Below are positions 19,290-29,549 of a stretch of DNA of 64,000 nucleotides, piece by piece. The DNA is taken from assembly GCF_020166435.1 (NCBI RefSeq), contig NZ_JAINZP010000006.1:124001-188000 (forward strand). The letters run 5' to 3'. Below the pieces are notes generated by a model. That model searched no databases, had not been told where the DNA came from, and saw nothing but the letters and a program-made list of their open reading frames with translations. Source of the DNA: Pectobacterium versatile (lineage in GTDB: Bacteria; Pseudomonadota; Gammaproteobacteria; Enterobacterales; Enterobacteriaceae). How positions within the stretch are numbered: the stretch's first letter is position 1; every line of letters starts with the position of its first letter. Made by a program: the position numbers and the translations under genes.

Positions 19290-19452
19290 GAGTATCACTA
19301 TGAGTGATAATTTTCGCATTATTTACAATGGCTGTGACGCCTGTTTGAATAATGTTCAATACTACTTGGGTGGAAAATTCGAGGCATTATGTAATGGTTA
19401 TCTTTTTATTTAAAAGAATAGCCATTATCAGAAATGTTTGATCGATAAGATA
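19290..19452 (+). pseudogene. Truncated duplicate of the carA 5' end
   Basis: An ATG at 19300 opens 37 codons of which 26 match the start of CarA (both contain YNGCDA and EALCNGYLF), then a TAA at 19411. DNA similarity continues past the stop (CATTATCAGAAATG against GATTATCAGAAATG) to about 19452, and begins before the ATG (AGAGTATCACT against AGAGTATTACT). The copy ends right at the carR SD. It may be only a fossil, or a short translated leader in front of carR. Confidence 0.88.
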
Positions 19453-19462
19453 AGAGGAGAAT

Positions 19463-20155
19463 ATGGATAACGAAATCTATTCATTTATAAGAAAGAGGCT
19501 AAAGGAGGTTGGAGATGTATGGTTTTCTTATTCCATGGTGAGAAAATTTTCTGCCGATCAACCTTATATTATATCTAATTATCCGGAGTCGTGGATTAAT
19601 GAGTATCGAAGAAAAAAAATGTTTCTGGACGACCCCGTGATTGTTGCTTCATTGTCGCGCATTGCACCATTTTCTTGGGATGATAATGATCTTGTTACGT
19701 TAAGATCTAAGAATCCGGATGTCTTTATTTCTTCCGTACAGCACGATATAAACTCAGGCTATACTTTTGTCTTGCACGATTGTGATAATAATATGGCGAC
19801 CCTGAGTATCGCTAATCATTTGGAAGAGGCAAGTTTTGAAAAATGTATGAAGAATCATGAAAATAATTTGCAGATGCTGCTAATGAACGTGCATGAAAAA
19901 GTTATGGCCTACCAGCGTGCTATCAAAGATCAATCCAAGTCACCTGATAATCCAAAAAATGCTTTACTCTCCCCGCGAGAAACTGAAGTACTTTTCTTGG
20001 TTAGTAGTGGACGAACTTACAAAGAAATCTCCCGTATATTAGGTATTAGTGAAGTCACCGTTAAATTCCATATTAACAATTCAGTCCGAAAGTTGGGCGT
20101 TATTAATTCCCGCCATGCTATAGCTAAAGCTCTTGAGTTAAACCTTTTTCGGTAA
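19463..20155 (+). CDS. carR: CarR, LuxR-type quorum-sensing activator (C-terminally truncated)
   Basis: A protein of 230 residues that activates car transcription with N-3-oxohexanoyl-homoserine lactone. The ligand-domain residues of the family are present: Trp44, Tyr48, Asp57, Pro58, Trp72, Gly99. The C-terminal GerE-type HTH spans about 167-226 (LLSPRETEVLFLVSSGRTYK...). An SD (AGAGGAGA) precedes the ATG at 19463. The stop codon lies inside the end of an IS1-family remnant: after Leu-Phe the frame runs into the element (CGG TAA). Joining the sequence beyond the element restores a tail HSLCESMMIKHVGVH and a length of 244, the length I remember for published CarR. The HTH is intact, so activity may survive. 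Confidence 0.93.
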   Translation: MDNEIYSFIRKRLKEVGDVWFSYSMVRKFSADQPYIISNYPESWINEYRRKKMFLDDPVIVASLSRIAPFSWDDNDLVTLRSKNPDVFISSVQHDINSGYTFVLHDCDNNMATLSIANHLEEASFEKCMKNHENNLQMLLMNVHEKVMAYQRAIKDQSKSPDNPKNALLSPRETEVLFLVSSGRTYKEISRILGISEVTVKFHINNSVRKLGVINSRHAIAKALELNLFR

Positions 20156-20566
20156 CACCTCCAATTAGTTGAGGCTGATGCATAATGTTCGTTTTTGAGG
20201 CTTCTCTCATGGCCAGCATTGATGTTCATTGCCCCGTTTTCAGTCTGCTTTGGTTTACCGCTGTGACCGGCCATGGCAGATTTCGCTGCTGTAGCTGCCA
20301 CCGAGTGTTTCTGCTTACAAAACCTGTAAGCCAGGTGTCAAAGAGCGGATAACTCAAAGAGTTTTAAACGATGTACGGTACCGCAAGGACGCTGAAAATT
20401 GTGCATTAACACCATCATTCGCAATTTAAAAAACTCGTGCCACGATGAATAGCGACCTTATCTGGTCGCTGACGCTTATCTGCCTTTCACATTCGATTGC
20501 GTTGCATGAAAAAGTCATTGGAGCCTTCATTAAAAAATATATTCTCTACATATTGGAATAATTACC
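20151..20566 (+). mobile_element. IS1-family remnant inserted in the 3' end of carR
   Basis: The left end GGTAACACCTCCAATTA and right end TATTGGAATAATTACC are IS1-type inverted repeats. Inside is a decayed insA (20209-20452). It starts MASIDVHCPV, keeps FRCCSCHRVFLLT and, after frameshifts, CKPGVKERITQ and INTIIRNLKNSCHDE before a stop. A C-terminal insB fragment SIALHEKVIGAF follows, ending at 20561. Most of insB is missing (416 bp against about 770 for IS1). Flanks CCTTTTTC (20143-20150) and TATTTTTC (20567-20574) look like an imperfect 8-bp target duplication. It cannot transpose on its own. Confidence 0.9.
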
Positions 20567-20574
20567 TATTTTTC

Positions 20575-20621
20575 ATTCTCTCTGTGAATCCATGATGATA
20601 AAACACGTAGGTGTCCACTAA
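20575..20621 (+). pseudogene. Displaced 3' tail of carR
   Basis: Beyond the IS1 remnant and its target duplication the sequence reads, in the carR frame, HSLCESMMIKHVGVH and then TAA at 20619-20621 (the first base of the His codon is 20574). Joined after the Leu-Phe codons before the element it gives a 244-residue CarR. This is now untranslated. Confidence 0.8.
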
Positions 20622-20650
20622 TGTTAATTTTTTTATCATATCTTCGGTAT

Positions 20651-20697
20651 GTGATAGTTACCTATCTAAAAGGATAGTATCTCCCTATCTAAAGGAA
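20651..20697 (+). promoter_or_regulatory. GATAG/CTATC repeat cluster upstream of carA
   Basis: Alternating GATAG and CTATC blocks: GATAG (20653-20657), CTATC (20662-20666), GATAG (20673-20677), CTATC (20685-20689). CCTATCTAAAAGGA at 20661 recurs almost exactly at 20684, 23 bases on, about two helical turns. It lies about 120-160 bases upstream of carA and is a candidate site for CarR. The spacer from 20698 to 20815 is AT-rich and must hold the carA promoter. Confidence 0.45.
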
Positions 20698-20815
20698 ATT
20701 GAACAGCCTAATCTTTTATGTGGTTAATATTTTTATTTATCTTGCTTATTGTATGTGATGACTTTTAAAAATAATTTCTTCCCATGTATTTATTAGGCTA
20801 AAGAGTATTACTATT

Positions 20816-22327
20816 ATGAGTAATAATTTCTGCATTGTTTATAATGGCTGTGACGCAGATATAAATAATATTCAACACTACTTCGATGGAAAAGGCGAAG
20901 CATTATGTAATGGTTATCTTTTTTTTGAACAAAATAGCGATTATCAGAAATGTGAGATAGAAAAAGGATCGGCCTATCTGCTCGGTACGTTGTACAACCG
21001 GGCGTTTCTGGCAGGGCTGGCTGGGATGTGGGAAGGTGGGGCTTATCTAGCCAATGATGCCGAGCTGTTGGCGTTACTGTTTACCCGTTTGGGAGAAAAC
21101 GCACTCGTACTGGCTGAGGGGAACTTCTGCTTTTTTATTGACGAACCGGGAGGTGGGCTTACGGTGATCACCGAGTCTCGCGGTTTCTCACCCATTCATG
21201 TCGTGCAGGCGAAGAAAACGTGGATTACTAACAGCCTGAAGCTGGTTACTGCGGCAGAAGGCGAAGATGCATTGTTGTTCGAAAGTGAAGCATTGGTGTG
21301 CCAGTCACTGATGCGGGCGGATAATTACACGCCAGTGAAAAATGCACAGCGCCTGAAACCGGGTGCGATGCATGTGTTTACACATGATAGCGAAGGTTAT
21401 TCTTTCGTCGAGAGTCGCACACTCACCACACCTGCTGGCAATAAACTATTAGCTTTGCCGCGCGAACCGCTGTTGACGTTAATTGAACGTTACCTGACTG
21501 CACCACTTGGGGATATGGCGCAGCGCTTTGATACGGTCGGTATTCCACTTTCTGGCGGGCTGGATTCAAGTCTGGTTACAGCACTCGCTAGCCGCCATTT
21601 CAAACAGTTGAATACGTATTCGATTGGTACGGAATTCAGTAATGAGTTTGAGTTTTCTCAGCAGGTTGCCGAGGTGCTCGGCACGCATCATCAGGTGCGA
21701 ATTCTTTCCGAAGCTGATGTCATTAACGGCATTATCGAGTCCATCTATTACAACGAAATATTTGATGGTTTATCTGCTGAAATCCAGTCGGGATTGTTCA
21801 ATGTGTATCGTCAGGCTGAGGGACAGGTATCTTGCATGCTTACTGGCTACGGTTCCGATTTGCTATTTGGCGGCATACTGAAACCGGGAGCGCATTATGA
21901 TAATCCTAATCAACTCCTTGCTGAGCAAGTATACCGCACGCGTTGGACGGGGGAATTCTCTACTCAAGGGGCTTCCCACTACGGCATCGATGTTCGTCAC
22001 CCGTTTTGGACCAGCGCTTTAATTACGCTGTGCCATTCTCTAAACCCCGCATACAAGATTTACGATAACGAGGTCAAAAACATCCTGCGTGAATATGCCG
22101 ATTCGCTCCAATTGCTGCCTAAAGACATCGTCTGGCGCAAGAAAATCGGTATTCACGAAGGTTCTTCTGTTAATCAGGCATTCGCTAATGTACTCGGCTC
22201 AAGGGTTGATAATTACCAGACCAAAAGCTGCTTTACCTACCGTGTCTATCAAGCTTTCCTACGCGGACGACTCTCTATTAATGATGTCACCTCATATCAG
22301 CTTAAAAAATTGATCAATAAGGATTAA
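20816..22327 (+). CDS. carA: CarA, carbapenam synthetase
   Basis: A protein of 503 residues, homologous to class B asparagine synthetases and beta-lactam synthetase. It uses ATP to adenylate carboxymethylproline and close the beta-lactam ring, giving (3S,5S)-carbapenam-3-carboxylate. The N-terminal domain lacks the catalytic Cys of glutaminases (MSNNFC...), as expected. The pyrophosphate loop is SGGLDS at 246-251. The catalytic residues Tyr345, Glu380 and Lys443 sit exactly at published CarA positions. It is first in the car operon; carB follows after 2 bases. Confidence 0.97.
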   Translation: MSNNFCIVYNGCDADINNIQHYFDGKGEALCNGYLFFEQNSDYQKCEIEKGSAYLLGTLYNRAFLAGLAGMWEGGAYLANDAELLALLFTRLGENALVLAEGNFCFFIDEPGGGLTVITESRGFSPIHVVQAKKTWITNSLKLVTAAEGEDALLFESEALVCQSLMRADNYTPVKNAQRLKPGAMHVFTHDSEGYSFVESRTLTTPAGNKLLALPREPLLTLIERYLTAPLGDMAQRFDTVGIPLSGGLDSSLVTALASRHFKQLNTYSIGTEFSNEFEFSQQVAEVLGTHHQVRILSEADVINGIIESIYYNEIFDGLSAEIQSGLFNVYRQAEGQVSCMLTGYGSDLLFGGILKPGAHYDNPNQLLAEQVYRTRWTGEFSTQGASHYGIDVRHPFWTSALITLCHSLNPAYKIYDNEVKNILREYADSLQLLPKDIVWRKKIGIHEGSSVNQAFANVLGSRVDNYQTKSCFTYRVYQAFLRGRLSINDVTSYQLKKLINKD

Positions 22328-22329
22328 TT

Positions 22330-23917
<1,588 letters not shown>

Positions 23918-23927
23918 CCTTCATGAT

Positions 23928-23949
23928 TCTGGCACGGAAACGTGCCGGA
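23928..23949 (+). promoter_or_regulatory. GAAA-tetraloop hairpin between carC and carD
   Basis: The stem TCTGGCACG (23928-23936) with CGTGCCGGA (23941-23949), 9 bp with one G-U pair, encloses a GAAA tetraloop. It sits in the 54-base gap between carC and carD, the only sizeable gap in the operon. No T-tract follows, so it more likely protects the upstream carABC message or tunes read-through than terminates fully. Confidence 0.55.
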
Positions 23950-23971
23950 TTGCCACTAATCTGGAACCATC

Positions 23972-25102
23972 ATGCCTAACGATCTTTACGCTACCTACAA
24001 TCGTTACACGTCAGGGACATTGTTTTTTAAATACTGTGCGACAGCGGTCCTGACCCATAAGCTGACACGCAGACTGTCACTTTTTATACTAAAGAAATGC
24101 CTCACACGGCCGCAGGGGTGGCTTTTCTCTCTAATTAACAGCATCTACTTTGGTGGGGAAACATTGGAGGAAGCTCAGAGCACGGCAACTCTTTTGGCAC
24201 GCGCAGGAATTGCCAGCGTGCTGGACTATGCCGTGGAAGGAGAAAATGATGAGGTACAGTTCGATAATGCGATGGAGAATACGCTACGCCTTATCGAGAT
24301 GTCTCAACAAACGGATAGCCTGCCTTTTGTCGTGATCAAACCATCCTCATTGGGCAGTGTTGCCGTATATACCCAACAAAGCGAAGGATTAGCGCTGGAT
24401 AACGCATCGGCTAGTGCTTGGTTGCGTATTGTGGCGCGTTTCTCACACCTATTCGATTATGCCCGTACTCATGGAGTGAGAGTGATGGTGGACGCTGAAC
24501 AAACGGCGATTCAGCCAGCGGTAGATTGTCTGATCCTGAAAATGATGTGCAAGTTTAACTGTGATAGCGCGGTAATAACGCTGACGCTGCAATTCTATTT
24601 GAAAGATCAGCAGCGTTTCCTCGCTGAATACTATCAGCAGGCCTGTCAGGATGACTTTATGCTCGGAGTGAAAGTTGTGCGTGGTGCTTATCTGGAAGAA
24701 GAGAAAAAAGTGAACGGCGGTGAACGCTGTTTTGCGACCAAACAGGAAACGGATCGTAGTTATAACGCTGCGGTGGACTATATTGCACAACGTTTGGATC
24801 GAATCGTCCCGTTTTTTGCTACGCATAACGAAGAAAGCCTCGCAATAATTATGAAGAGCAAGCCGTTGCGTGCCGGACGTATCTGGGTAGGGCAGCTTTA
24901 CGGACTGGGCGATCATATTACTTATTCGTTATTGCAAACCGGCCTTCGTGTATGCAAATACCTGCCTTATGGCCCCCTCGACAAATCGTTGCCGTATTTA
25001 CTTCGACGGATTGAAGAGAACGCGGTTGCTACAGCAACATTCAAAAAAGAAAATAAACTCTTGCGGAAGGAGTTACTGCGCCGTCTGGTGGGCGGAATAT
25101 AA
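23972..25102 (+). CDS. carD: CarD, proline dehydrogenase-like enzyme
   Basis: A protein of 376 residues related to FAD-dependent proline dehydrogenase. It is believed to oxidise proline to pyrroline-5-carboxylate, the CarB substrate, with electrons passed to CarE. Family features visible: VMVDAEQTAIQPAVD, QFYLKD, KVVRGAYLEEE (the flavin and substrate region), ATHNEES, and the C-terminal VCKYLPYGPLDKSLPYLLRR that holds the substrate-binding arginines. It is not strictly needed for production in reported work but raises yield. The stop overlaps the carE ATG by one base. Confidence 0.93.
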   Translation: MPNDLYATYNRYTSGTLFFKYCATAVLTHKLTRRLSLFILKKCLTRPQGWLFSLINSIYFGGETLEEAQSTATLLARAGIASVLDYAVEGENDEVQFDNAMENTLRLIEMSQQTDSLPFVVIKPSSLGSVAVYTQQSEGLALDNASASAWLRIVARFSHLFDYARTHGVRVMVDAEQTAIQPAVDCLILKMMCKFNCDSAVITLTLQFYLKDQQRFLAEYYQQACQDDFMLGVKVVRGAYLEEEKKVNGGERCFATKQETDRSYNAAVDYIAQRLDRIVPFFATHNEESLAIIMKSKPLRAGRIWVGQLYGLGDHITYSLLQTGLRVCKYLPYGPLDKSLPYLLRRIEENAVATATFKKENKLLRKELLRRLVGGI

Positions 25103-25374
25103 TGTCAAAATTTAACTGTCATATTCGTAATACCACCATCGATTTTACGGTGTTGGCGAATGAAAATGTGCTGAGTGCTGCTCATGAAGCTGATATCAAG
25201 CTGCCTTATCGCTGTGCTTCTGGCTATTGTGGCGTGTGCAAAATGCGTCTAACGTCTGGTCAAGTCAACATGAATCATTCTGGCGGGATTTCACGCCAGG
25301 AGATTGCCGATGGCTATATTCTGCCATGTTGCTCTGTGCCGCTTTCTCACCTCGAAATTGAGCCTATCTCATGA
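25102..25374 (+). CDS. carE: CarE, 2Fe-2S ferredoxin
   Basis: A plant-type ferredoxin of 90 residues. Cluster ligands are Cys38, Cys43 and Cys46 in CASGYCGVCKM, and Cys76 or Cys77 in YILPCCSVP. Likely role: electron acceptor for CarD or donor to an oxidative step of carbapenem synthesis. It starts in the stop codon of carD and overlaps carF by 4 bases (ATGA). Confidence 0.93.
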   Translation: MSKFNCHIRNTTIDFTVLANENVLSAAHEADIKLPYRCASGYCGVCKMRLTSGQVNMNHSGGISRQEIADGYILPCCSVPLSHLEIEPIS

Positions 25375-26240
25375 TGTTGAAGACGTACTTTATCGTTGGG
25401 CTATGCTGCATTTTCCCCTTTTTATCCGCGCAGGGAGAGATCCTAGCCTCCGATGAGGTTGTTGTCAGAGGCGGCAATTTCTATGTGGGCTCCGTATTTG
25501 GTCCAGAAGACTATGTCGCCAATGCCAATACCTCCATCGCGCCTTTTGCCATGACGAAAACGGAAATTACCTATCAGCAGTATCATGCGCTGCAAAAATG
25601 GGCGGAAGCACACGGTTATCAGTTAAACGGTGGCTGTAATGGTGCCACCTTTGAGGATTGCTTACCACCAGAACAAGATGATGGGAAGCACCCAGTTACC
25701 AATGTTTCATGGTGGGACGCGGTGATTTTTGCCAATGCACTCAGTGAACGGCAGCGGCTGCAACCCTATTACCTCACGATCGACGGTAAGACGCTAAAAG
25801 CTGTGCCGGAGGACGATAGCATCAATCTCATACGCGAGAATCAGCAGGCTTCGGGTTATCGTTTGCCGACGCTTGCCGAGTGGCAAATGGCAGCCAGAGG
25901 CGGGGAGAAGGGATTGGCAGATGCCACGTATGGTTATCGTTATGCGGGCAGCGAAAAGCCGGGTAGTGTGGCGAACTTTCCCTCTTGCTCATCGTCGTTC
26001 GGCACGATGTCCGTGGCGTCGAAGCGCCCTAATTCACTCGGCCTTTACGACATGAGCGGCAATGTATCTGAGTGGTTAAATGAGTCCTACGTAGTGGAAG
26101 GCGGAAAAACCATGTACTACTTTTGCGGTGGAAGCTATATGGAACGGACGCATAGCCTGGCAAGCTGCGATCTGCATACGCCTGGTTTTTTTATGTCTGA
26201 CATCGGCTTTCGATTGGTAAGGGCACTCGATGATAAATAA
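25371..26240 (+). CDS. carF: CarF, carbapenem self-resistance protein
   Basis: A protein of 289 residues with a signal peptide (MLKTYFIVGLCCIFPFLSAQG), so periplasmic. The mature part is a formylglycine-generating-enzyme-like (SUMF1) fold: GGNFYVGS, VTNVSWWDAVIFANALSER, GYRLPTLAEWQMAARGG, LYDMSGNVSEW, GFRLVRA. The catalytic Cys arrangement of true FGEs is not evident, so it is probably non-enzymatic. With CarG it gives the producer resistance to its carbapenem by a mechanism other than beta-lactamase action. It overlaps carE by 4 and carG by 11 bases. Confidence 0.92.
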   Translation: MMLKTYFIVGLCCIFPFLSAQGEILASDEVVVRGGNFYVGSVFGPEDYVANANTSIAPFAMTKTEITYQQYHALQKWAEAHGYQLNGGCNGATFEDCLPPEQDDGKHPVTNVSWWDAVIFANALSERQRLQPYYLTIDGKTLKAVPEDDSINLIRENQQASGYRLPTLAEWQMAARGGEKGLADATYGYRYAGSEKPGSVANFPSCSSSFGTMSVASKRPNSLGLYDMSGNVSEWLNESYVVEGGKTMYYFCGGSYMERTHSLASCDLHTPGFFMSDIGFRLVRALDDK

Positions 26241-26763
26241 ATTCATTGGATGGTTGGCGCTTTATGCCATTAGCAGCACTGCCTCTGCACTATCTTCAGT
26301 CGTGTTGAAAGATGGAATTAACCGGTTGGATCTCAATCAGGGCGGCGGGAAAGACTATGTCGTTGTCGCCCAGTTTGACAATAATACCTCGCATCCCAAT
26401 CTCGGGATGACCTTCTTTGTACGACGCCCAGACGGCGGATACAGTATTATGCCAGTTGCCAACAACAATACGTTTACCTGGTTTGATTACCGGCTATCCG
26501 CGGCGGCGGATTTTCTGGTGCAGGATAATCGACTGTTCCTATCTGGAAAGCGTTACTTCCTAGTGACGGCAAGAAAGCAGGGAGAAAACGTCTTTGAGCC
26601 CACAAAAGTCATGTTAACGATTTACGACTTTAAAACATCGCTGGATGATCCAGGAGTGCCGCTGTACGAATGGTCTGAGCGGAAGAGAGTAGTGACGCAG
26701 AATACTTACCAGTCGGTTGATTGCGCTTACAAGGAAGTGAATGAGGCGGTGCTGACAAAATGA
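26230..26763 (+). CDS. carG: CarG, carbapenem self-resistance protein
   Basis: A protein of 177 residues with an N-terminal signal peptide (MINKFIGWLALYAISSTASA), so periplasmic. The mature protein is beta-rich with no recognised enzyme motif. It is the second immunity factor with CarF in Pectobacterium and Serratia car clusters. Immunity genes in this cluster are reported to be expressed also without CarR. The gene overlaps carF (11 bases) and carH (4 bases, ATGA). Confidence 0.92.
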   Translation: MINKFIGWLALYAISSTASALSSVVLKDGINRLDLNQGGGKDYVVVAQFDNNTSHPNLGMTFFVRRPDGGYSIMPVANNNTFTWFDYRLSAAADFLVQDNRLFLSGKRYFLVTARKQGENVFEPTKVMLTIYDFKTSLDDPGVPLYEWSERKRVVTQNTYQSVDCAYKEVNEAVLTK

Positions 26764-27314
26764 AAACGTCCTTTTTGATCGTATGCGGGTTGTTATTATC
26801 CTTTGGTGTACTGGCACAGCTCAGCGAGCAGGATTACCAGCAACGGATGCAGGATTTTTTTGATGCAGAGCCGCCGCTATGTCTGGGAGAAAAGCAGTGG
26901 CCTGCATACAGCCCTAAAGATGATGCCCCTTGGAGTAGTAGCCGCCTACACGCGCTGGTGAAGGCTGGGCTGGCATACGCCACGTCTAAAGGAACCGATA
27001 CGGTATACCGTCTATCTCCCGTGGGTGAGAAGAGCTGGCGTCAGTATGGCGACCTGTGTTACGGCCGAATGCAGGTTAACAGCATTGAGAAAATCGATCG
27101 CGTAAATCAGGAACTGACGGTGGTGTACTTCACTTACCGCCTAACGCCATTGGAAAGTTGGGCGCATAATCGTTCGTTACGCTTTGCCTTTAGCGAACTG
27201 GATAATCTTGTTAGAGGAATGGAAACCACGCTCTATTCGGCCACGCTTCGTGAGACGCTGGGCGGAGCGGCCAAATTGCAAGATTACCCCGTGCCGGTAG
27301 AGCTGGATTACTGA
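26760..27314 (+). CDS. carH: CarH, exported protein of the car operon, unknown function
   Basis: A protein of 184 residues with a signal peptide (MKTSFLIVCGLLLSFGVLA). The mature part has two Cys (PPLCLGEKQW and YGDLCYGRMQV) that could form a disulfide. It is reported as not needed for synthesis or resistance; its role is unknown. It is the last gene before the strong hairpin at 27346. Confidence 0.88.
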   Translation: MKTSFLIVCGLLLSFGVLAQLSEQDYQQRMQDFFDAEPPLCLGEKQWPAYSPKDDAPWSSSRLHALVKAGLAYATSKGTDTVYRLSPVGEKSWRQYGDLCYGRMQVNSIEKIDRVNQELTVVYFTYRLTPLESWAHNRSLRFAFSELDNLVRGMETTLYSATLRETLGGAAKLQDYPVPVELDY

Positions 27315-27345
27315 TCAGATATATTACTGATACTACAGAAAGAAA

Positions 27346-27368
27346 CAGGGTGAACATCGTTCACCCTG
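27346..27368. terminator. Bidirectional terminator between carH and kduI
   Basis: The perfect 10-bp stem CAGGGTGAAC/GTTCACCCTG has a 3-base loop (27356-27358). On the minus strand it is followed by TTTCTTTCT, a good terminator for kduI; on the plus strand the T content is low, but it closes the car operon by position. Confidence 0.8.
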
Positions 27369-27403
27369 CTGCATCTTACGTTATCGGTATAACGCCAGAG
27401 GGA

Positions 27404-28240
27404 TTAGCGTAAATCCAACATCGCGATATGGTCCATATCGTCAAACGTCAGGTTTTCGCCGATCATGCCCCAAATAAAGGCATAGTTTTTGGTGCCGACG
27501 CCGGTGTGAATCGACCAGCTAGGGGAGATCACCGCCTGTTCGTTATGCATCACCAAATGACGCGTTTCATGCGGTTCACCCATCATATGGAAAACAATGG
27601 TGTCTTCCGCCATATCAAAATAGAAGTACACTTCCATTCTGCGCTCATGGGTATGCGTCGGCATGGAATTCCAGTTGCTGCCTTCCGCCAGACGCGTTAA
27701 TCCCATACTCAGTTGGCAGGTTTCCACCACTTCCGGCACCAGATATTTGCAAATCGTCCGTTTGTTGCAGGTCTTGACGTCGCCCAGCGGTGCTTTGATC
27801 GCATCGTCTTGCGTAATGATACGTGTCGGGAAAACGGCATGCGCTGGTGCGCTGTTATAATACAGTTTCGCTGGCTTGGCGCTGTCCAGGCTGCTGAACG
27901 CTAAGGCTTTGGCTCCCTTTCCGACATAGAGCGCTTCCTCATTGCCAACCTCGTAGCTTGTACCGTCGATGACAATTTTTGCCGGGCCACCGATATTGAT
28001 AAGCCCCAGCTCGCGACGCTCAAGAAAATAGTTCACGCCAAATTGTTTGCCGATGCCATCATCAAACGTTATCTCGCCATCCACCGGCATGATCCCGCCC
28101 ACCACAATACGGTCAATGTGGCTGTAGGTCATGGTGTATTGGTTTGGCGTAAATATCTGCTCAATAAGAAATTTCTTTCTCAGCTCTGTGGTATCAAGCG
28201 TTTTCGCATGTTCACTGTGAACACTTTGTCGTACGTCCAT
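27404..28240 (-). CDS. kduI: 5-keto-4-deoxyuronate isomerase
   Basis: A protein of 278 residues, the family length. It converts 5-keto-4-deoxyuronate to 3-deoxy-D-glycero-2,5-hexodiulosonate in the breakdown of pectin (unsaturated galacturonate), in the cytoplasm. Zinc ligands are the two His and Glu of [14 protein letters not shown] plus the His of [11 protein letters not shown]. It is 12 bases downstream of kdgT-like on the same strand, but kdgT has its own SD. Consistent with a pectinolytic plant pathogen. Confidence 0.95.
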   Translation of the reverse strand: MDVRQSVHSEHAKTLDTTELRKKFLIEQIFTPNQYTMTYSHIDRIVVGGIMPVDGEITFDDGIGKQFGVNYFLERRELGLINIGGPAKIVIDGTSYEVGNEEALYVGKGAKALAFSSLDSAKPAKLYYNSAPAHAVFPTRIITQDDAIKAPLGDVKTCNKRTICKYLVPEVVETCQLSMGLTRLAEGSNWNSMPTHTHERRMEVYFYFDMAEDTIVFHMMGEPHETRHLVMHNEQAVISPSWSIHTGVGTKNYAFIWGMIGENLTFDDMDHIAMLDLR

Positions 28241-28252
28241 TTTGCTACCTTC

Positions 28253-29209
28253 TTATGCGGTTTTAGGTGAAAAGCGTTTTGCCCATACTGCCGTAAGGAT
28301 GGGTACCAGTACTGATGTCACGATCACACTGGTGGCGACTAACGCTGTTGCCTGTTGAGCGACCGGAGCGAATTCCGGAGCCATATTCGCGATCAACAGG
28401 GGAGTGGCGACGGCGGCACCGGCGCTGCTGGATGCGGCCACGCCTGCGGTGCCATTACCACCGCCGATAAATTTATCCGCCAGAATCAACGGGATGCCTG
28501 TAACAACAATCACCAACAGGCCGAGGAAGATACCTGCGAAGCCGGTCTGGAGGATCACTGATAAATTAATGGTGTTACCTAACGCAAAGGCAAAGAAAGG
28601 AATCAGCGTTTGTACTGAATTACCGAACAGCTTTCTCAAGTCCGGGTCCAGGTTGCCCAATGCAAAACCAATCAGGAAAGGCAGTACGGCACCGACGAAT
28701 AACTGAGGTTCAAAGGTAGCGATACCGCTGGCACCCAGAATGACCATGGTCATCAACGGGCCGGATTCCAGAGACATCAGTACGAAGGCGCCCGCTTCTT
28801 CTTTCGAACCGTATTGGTTCATCAATGCAGCGTACAAACCACCGTTAGTCATGTCCATTGCTGCGACCAGCGCCAGTACGGAGATCCCAGCCAGCATCCC
28901 GTTTTGGATGCCGTCTCCCGGCAATAATGTGCCAGCGATCAGCGCCACAATCCAGGCGGTGGCGATTTTGGTGACCACCAGAACGCCTGATTTTCTCAGC
29001 ATCGTTCCTGTTGCTTTAAATTCAATAGACGCGCCCATGCAGAAAAACCATACTGCCAGAATCGGGATTGTTCCAGTAATCAGGCCGTTACTGAAAGAAC
29101 CTAAAAATTTCCCGGCTCCTGGCGTAAAGGTATTACAGAGTGCGCCCAAAAAGAGCGGCACTAGCATTAATCCCCCAGGGATTTTATCAATAGCTTGTTT
29201 GATTTTCAT
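28253..29209 (-). CDS. kdgT: 2-keto-3-deoxygluconate permease
   Basis: A protein of 318 residues with about ten hydrophobic segments, an inner-membrane proton symporter that imports 2-keto-3-deoxygluconate from pectin degradation. It closely follows E. coli KdgT ([61 protein letters not shown]). The frame extends to 29221, but the ATG at 29209 with SD TGAGGT matches the family start MKIKQ. It pairs with kduI in an operon. Confidence 0.94.
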   Translation of the reverse strand: MKIKQAIDKIPGGLMLVPLFLGALCNTFTPGAGKFLGSFSNGLITGTIPILAVWFFCMGASIEFKATGTMLRKSGVLVVTKIATAWIVALIAGTLLPGDGIQNGMLAGISVLALVAAMDMTNGGLYAALMNQYGSKEEAGAFVLMSLESGPLMTMVILGASGIATFEPQLFVGAVLPFLIGFALGNLDPDLRKLFGNSVQTLIPFFAFALGNTINLSVILQTGFAGIFLGLLVIVVTGIPLILADKFIGGGNGTAGVAASSSAGAAVATPLLIANMAPEFAPVAQQATALVATSVIVTSVLVPILTAVWAKRFSPKTA

Positions 29210-29549
29210 AAAAGACCTCATTAAAAGATAAAAGCATGTTCAGCCCGCTTTCAGTGAAAGCAGATGGAGTATTGGTATTCAGTAATAAATAGGGGGAATA
29301 AAACCCAAGGGGTTATTACCCGATTTCATTAACTAGTGAAGATGGTTGTCCCCATTATAAAATTGATAATTAATATTCTTCGTTGTTTTGATATTTATGG
29401 CCATTCCTCTATTTTTAGTTATAGGTGGCCTTCCCGTAACACTTGATTAGCGTTTACAGGTATTTATGTCGTGAAATATCCGTCATGCTGATTTTTTCAT
29501 GACTGTATTCACAAATTAAAATTTACTCTGGTTATTTTCGATAAATATA
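29210..29549. other. Non-coding region between kdgT and the IclR-type gene
   Basis: About 340 AT-rich bases upstream of kdgT. It contains the exact odd palindrome GCTTTCA-G-TGAAAGC (29247-29261) and an imperfect dyad around 29297-29318 (AATAAAACCC...GGGGTTATT) that faintly recalls a KdgR box. The kdgT promoter must be here. No ORF is credible. Confidence 0.5.

Noticed and set aside
20017-20301. 94-codon minus-strand frame across the end of carR
   Set aside because: Antisense to carR and to the insA remnant, which explain the sequence better.
29247-29318. Possible KdgR boxes upstream of kdgT
   Set aside because: The palindrome at 29247-29261 is too short, and the dyad at 29297-29318 is too far from the KdgR consensus to claim.
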